A stretch of DNA of 7,745 bases, taken from contig JALOOE010000146.1 of the NCBI GenBank assembly GCA_025454565.1, forward strand, positions 1-7,745. Reading direction: 5' to 3'. The translations under genes and the position numbers were made by a program. The first letter of the stretch is position 1, and every line of letters begins with the position of its first letter. This document shows, in pieces, positions 6,331-7,745 of the stretch. This DNA is from Anaerolineae bacterium. GTDB lineage: Bacteria; Chloroflexota; Anaerolineae; CG2-30-64-16. Below the pieces are notes generated by a model that made no database searches, was not told the origin of the DNA, and saw nothing but the letters and a program-made list of their open reading frames with translations.

Positions 6331-6369
6331 TTAACACAACGCTAACGCGGGGCCAACGCCGATCTAACA
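6331..6369. promoter_or_regulatory. Four YYAACR hexamers at 11-bp spacing, candidate response-regulator operator
   Basis: TTAACA (6331-6336), CTAACG (6342-6347), CCAACG (6353-6358) and CTAACA (6364-6369) are separated by exactly 5 bp each, so their starts are 11 bp apart and lie on one face of the helix. This is the geometry of tandem OmpR/PhoB-family sites; TTAACA also fits the Bacillus PhoP half-site. The array sits about 53-91 bp upstream of the cyclodeaminase start of transcription and about 57 bp upstream of the hsp20 -35, so either side could be the target. The regulator is unknown. Confidence 0.55.
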
Positions 6370-6413
6370 CGGAAGGTGTAGAAGGAGGAATCAACAACGT
6401 TCGCCAGACTCGC

Positions 6414-6435
6414 GGCCGCTCCGCTTTGGGCGGCC
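6414..6435. promoter_or_regulatory. Inverted repeat GGCCGC-N10-GCGGCC over the hsp20 -35
   Basis: Perfect 6-bp arms at 6414-6419 and 6430-6435 flank a 10-bp centre that contains most of the -35 box (6426-6431). The placement suits a repressor of the heat-shock operon. It is not a CIRCE element. GC-rich palindromes arise easily in this genome, so this is only a candidate. Confidence 0.35.
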
Positions 6436-6454
6436 CTGCTATCTGTGCTAGAAT
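6426..6454 (+). promoter_or_regulatory. Promoter of the hsp20-lon operon with extended -10
   Basis: TTGGGC (6426-6431), a 17-bp spacer and TAGAAT (6449-6454), preceded by TG at 6446-6447, making an extended -10. Transcription would start near 6461 and leave a leader of about 35 nt that includes a run of six T residues. The boxes look like the housekeeping sigma type, not an alternative heat-shock sigma type. Confidence 0.6.
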
Positions 6455-6482
6455 GATGTAACCCGTTTTTTGGATGCGCCTT

Positions 6483-6488
6483 GGAGGA
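6483..6488 (+). promoter_or_regulatory. Ribosome binding site deciding the GTG start at 6496
   Basis: GGAGGA sits 7 bases before GTG 6496-6498. The upstream in-frame TTG at 6481 overlaps this sequence and cannot be the start. Confidence 0.75.
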
Positions 6489-6495
6489 ACCAGCG

Positions 6496-6876
6496 GTGAA
6501 CCGAGACTCTCTATCCAACATGCGGTGGGGGTTGCCACCCGAGGCCTATTGGCAGCCACCGACCGATGTGTATGAGACCGATGACAGCGCAGTGGTGATC
6601 ATCGAGATCGCCGGGCTGGAGGCTGGAGACTATCATGTTTCATTGACCGGGCGGATTCTGGAAGTGGTCGGCGAACGGCGCGAATCGGCCGCCAAGCTGG
6701 CGTACCAGCAGATGGAAATCCGCTACGGCAAGTTTCGCGCTCAGGTGTCACTGCCCTGGGCGCTGGAATCGACCGGCCAGACCGCCGTCTACCAGGACGG
6801 CTTCCTGACGATCACGCTGCGCAAAGCGCGGACGCGCCGGGTACCGATCCGCGTTGGGGATGACGCGACGACCTGA
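6496..6876 (+). CDS. Small heat-shock protein, Hsp20/alpha-crystallin family
   Basis: A 126-residue ATP-independent holdase that binds unfolding proteins in the cytoplasm and forms oligomers. The alpha-crystallin domain runs from PPTDVYETDDSAVVIIEIAG (residues 21-40), through ILEVVGERRE and EIRYGKFRAQVSLP (74-87), to the signature DGFLTITLRKA (101-111; family G-x-L-x-I-x-L). A short C-terminal extension holds VPIRV (116-120), matching the I/V-x-I/V motif that docks between dimers. The N-terminal arm is short, about 20 residues. The start is GTG 6496, chosen because GGAGGA lies 7 bases upstream. It is the first gene of a unit with lon, 29 bp downstream, so holding and degrading of damaged proteins are probably co-expressed. 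Confidence 0.92.
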   Translation: MNRDSLSNMRWGLPPEAYWQPPTDVYETDDSAVVIIEIAGLEAGDYHVSLTGRILEVVGERRESAAKLAYQQMEIRYGKFRAQVSLPWALESTGQTAVYQDGFLTITLRKARTRRVPIRVGDDATT

Positions 6877-6905
6877 TGGTCGCCACTCAGAAGGATTTTT
6901 CATAC

Positions 6906-7745
6906 ATGGCAGATAACGAACAACAAGAGCTCGCGATCCCGCACGAGTTGCCCATCTTGCCGCTGCGTGGGGTGGTCGTCTATCCCATGATGTGGCTGCC
7001 CCTGACCATCGGTCAGGAGCGGTCGATCCGCCTGGTCGATGACGCGCTGGCGGACAAAGACGGCCATCGCATCATCGGGCTGTTCGCCTCGCGCGATGCC
7101 GAAGTGGAAGAACCGACTCCCGATCAAATCTTTCAGGTGGGCACCGCGGCGCTGGTGCATCGCATGTTGCGCGCGCCCGACGGCACCATCCGCCTGATCG
7201 TGCAGGGCCTGGAGCGCATTCGCATCGACAGTGTCTTCCAGCAAGACCCCTATCTGCGCGCCAACATCTCGGTGGTGCCCGACGATGAAGCGTCGTCTCT
7301 GGAGCAAGAGGCGCTGATGCGTACCACGCAGGAGCTCTTCCGCCGGCTGGTGGGTCTGGTGCCGCACATGCCGGAAGAGCTGGAAACCGCCGCGATCAAC
7401 GCGACGAGCGCGCGCCAGTTGGCCTACCTGGTGGCCGCCAGCATCCGCATGGAACCCGCTCAGGCCCAGGAGATCCTGGAGATCGACGAGGTCCGGGAGA
7501 AACTGGTCCGGCTCAACTCGCTTCTGACTAAAGAGCTGGAAGTTCTGGAGCTCGGCAAGAAGATCCAGACGCAGGCCCAGGACGAGATGACCAAGATGCA
7601 GCGCGAGTATTTCCTGCGCGAGCAGCTCAAGGCCATCCAAAAGGACTTGGGCGAATCGGACGAGCAAGAGGCCGAGATCCAGGAGTTCGAGCGCCGCATC
7701 GCAGCGGCCGGCATGTCCGAAGAGGCTGAGAAAGAAGCGCGCCGC
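6906..7745 (+). CDS. lon: ATP-dependent protease Lon, N-terminal 280 residues (cut by window end)
   Basis: Lon is a homo-hexameric AAA+ serine protease that degrades damaged and regulatory proteins. The 280 codons present start at ATG 6906, with AGAAGGA at 6889-6895 ten bases upstream. The N-terminal substrate-binding domain shows ELPILPLRGVVVYP (14-27), the 'P' for pivot strand seen in nearly all Lon proteins, then LTIGQERSI and AQAQEILE (185-192). From about 195 a long charged helical/coiled-coil region follows, with the family signature REYFLREQLKAIQKDLGE (233-250). The Walker A, Walker B and the Ser-Lys catalytic pair lie beyond the window, so completeness cannot be judged. It follows hsp20 by 29 bp with no visible terminator, supporting one operon. 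The family call is secure from these motifs. Confidence 0.96.
   Translation, partial: MADNEQQELAIPHELPILPLRGVVVYPMMWLPLTIGQERSIRLVDDALADKDGHRIIGLFASRDAEVEEPTPDQIFQVGTAALVHRMLRAPDGTIRLIVQGLERIRIDSVFQQDPYLRANISVVPDDEASSLEQEALMRTTQELFRRLVGLVPHMPEELETAAINATSARQLAYLVAASIRMEPAQAQEILEIDEVREKLVRLNSLLTKELEVLELGKKIQTQAQDEMTKMQREYFLREQLKAIQKDLGESDEQEAEIQEFERRIAAAGMSEEAEKEARR

Noticed and set aside
6380..6390. Strong Shine-Dalgarno-like AGAAGGAGGAA suggesting a small gene
   Set aside because: No ATG, GTG or TTG stands 4-12 bases downstream, so no short reading frame can be supported.
6900..7667. 255-codon open frame antisense to lon
   Set aside because: Opposite a clearly recognisable lon; rich in His, Gln and Leu as typical for an antisense frame of GC-rich DNA.

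Overview
The window is GC-rich and densely coded. It looks like a bacterial chromosome segment, probably from a Chloroflexota (Anaerolineae- or Chloroflexia-like) organism. That assignment is inference. It rests on protein style, on the set of genes (a CehA/McbA-type metallohydrolase, a DUF5597 glycosidase relative, an L-lysine 6-transaminase, an Hsp20-Lon pair), and on short 7- and 8-bp tandem arrays that stay open as protein. No rRNA, tRNA, CRISPR array or transposase is visible.

Left arm (1-1884, plus strand): the 3' end of a CehA/McbA-like metallohydrolase ends in a strictly alternating (His-X)7 tail. Three bases later starts what was a glycoside hydrolase with a C-terminal DUF5597-like domain. 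Only about the first 16 codons and the last ~150 remain, joined out of frame. Next, behind its own good promoter and Shine-Dalgarno, is a metallo-beta-lactamase-fold hydrolase. It has lost a short internal piece containing the second metal-binding motif and is also out of frame. Two neighbouring genes are therefore broken by internal deletions, or the assembly is faulty here.

Middle (1888-6278, minus strand): a likely operon reads right to left: a cyclodeaminase/cyclohydrolase-family folate enzyme, then 4 bp later a 758-residue polytopic membrane protein, then 50 bp later L-lysine 6-transaminase (lat). A G-rich/C-rich hairpin separates lat from the converging broken hydrolase. The membrane protein carries three short tandem arrays inside its coding sequence (7-bp, 8-bp and a 7-bp mini-array). 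All lie in the orientation that has no stop codon in any sense frame.

Right arm (6279-7745): a 217-bp divergent regulatory region has a TATAAT box so close to the cyclodeaminase ATG that the mRNA should be leaderless. It also holds four YYAACR hexamers spaced exactly 11 bp apart, as OmpR/PhoB-family regulators often use, and an extended -10 promoter for the rightward genes with an inverted repeat over its -35. The rightward genes are an Hsp20 small heat-shock protein and, 29 bp later, the ATP-dependent protease Lon, cut by the window end: a proteostasis operon.

I do not see a defensible new multi-gene system. The items most worth a second look are the frame-tolerant tandem arrays, the 11-bp-phased operator-like array, and the paired gene deletions.
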